From Actinomycetes bacterium (lineage in GTDB: Bacteria; Actinomycetota; Actinomycetes; Mycobacteriales; Mycobacteriaceae): a stretch of 21,724 nucleotides of DNA. A model generated the notes under the pieces. The model was not told the origin of the DNA, ran no database searches, and saw nothing but the letters and a program-made list of their open reading frames with translations. The translations under genes and the position numbers were made by a program. Position 1 is the stretch's first letter, and each line of letters begins with the position of its first letter. Where the stretch lies: contig JAEZDV010000020.1 in the NCBI GenBank assembly GCA_023417985.1, forward strand, positions 1-21,724, in the 5' to 3' direction. This document shows positions 21,703 to 21,724 of the stretch, one piece after another.

Positions 21703-21724
21703 GCGGCGTTTGGGGGTCTTGCGG

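Noticed and set aside
1..21724. tRNA, rRNA, CRISPR array, insertion sequence, prophage or attachment site
   Set aside because: No clover-leaf, regularly spaced repeat, transposase/integrase motif or long terminal repeat was seen on reading the window. A tool-based scan was not possible.

Overview
The window is a high-GC actinobacterial chromosome segment, most likely from Rhodococcus or a close mycolic-acid relative. The evidence is strong G/C third-position bias, a maleylpyruvate isomerase of the mycothiol-dependent type, a WXG/DUF1023 hydrolase beside an LppA-like lipoprotein, and a 3-hydroxybenzoate 6-hydroxylase very close to the studied R. jostii RHA1 enzyme. No RNA gene, CRISPR array, insertion sequence or phage gene was seen. 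No gene appears frameshifted.

Left part (1-8837), housekeeping and unknown genes. A WXG-like/DUF1023 alpha/beta hydrolase overlaps a lipoprotein gene by 4 bp, and a membrane-anchored DUF7159-like protein follows. On the opposite strand an HMG-CoA-lyase-like gene and a type I glycerate kinase form a probable operon. Next come a 65-residue membrane protein, a 698-residue protein that looks like an RNA polymerase alpha-CTD-like module joined to several winged-helix units, and an all-helical protein of unknown role.

Middle part (8983-13328), a first aromatic-acid module on the + strand. A LysR regulator is followed by an MHS-type MFS transporter and, 3 bp later, a class A flavin monooxygenase. 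The monooxygenase has a thioredoxin-like C-terminal domain and a DUF2783-like tail. No ring-cleavage gene accompanies it here. A probable bidirectional terminator closes the module.

Spacer (13464-15410, - strand): lhgO (L-2-hydroxyglutarate oxidase) and an atypical SDR/NmrA-like protein.

Right part (15583-21702), a complete 3-hydroxybenzoate/gentisate catabolic locus with the same layout as the gen cluster of Corynebacterium glutamicum. Transporter genK and hydroxylase genH are transcribed leftward. The IclR regulator genR and then genD, genF and genM are transcribed rightward. Together they import 3-hydroxybenzoate, hydroxylate it to gentisate, open the ring to maleylpyruvate, isomerise it to fumarylpyruvate and split that to fumarate and pyruvate. 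Two matching dyads (about ATTCT-N7-AGAAT), one over the genR start codon and one upstream of genD, are good candidates for the GenR operator. Strong hairpins end both arms of the locus.
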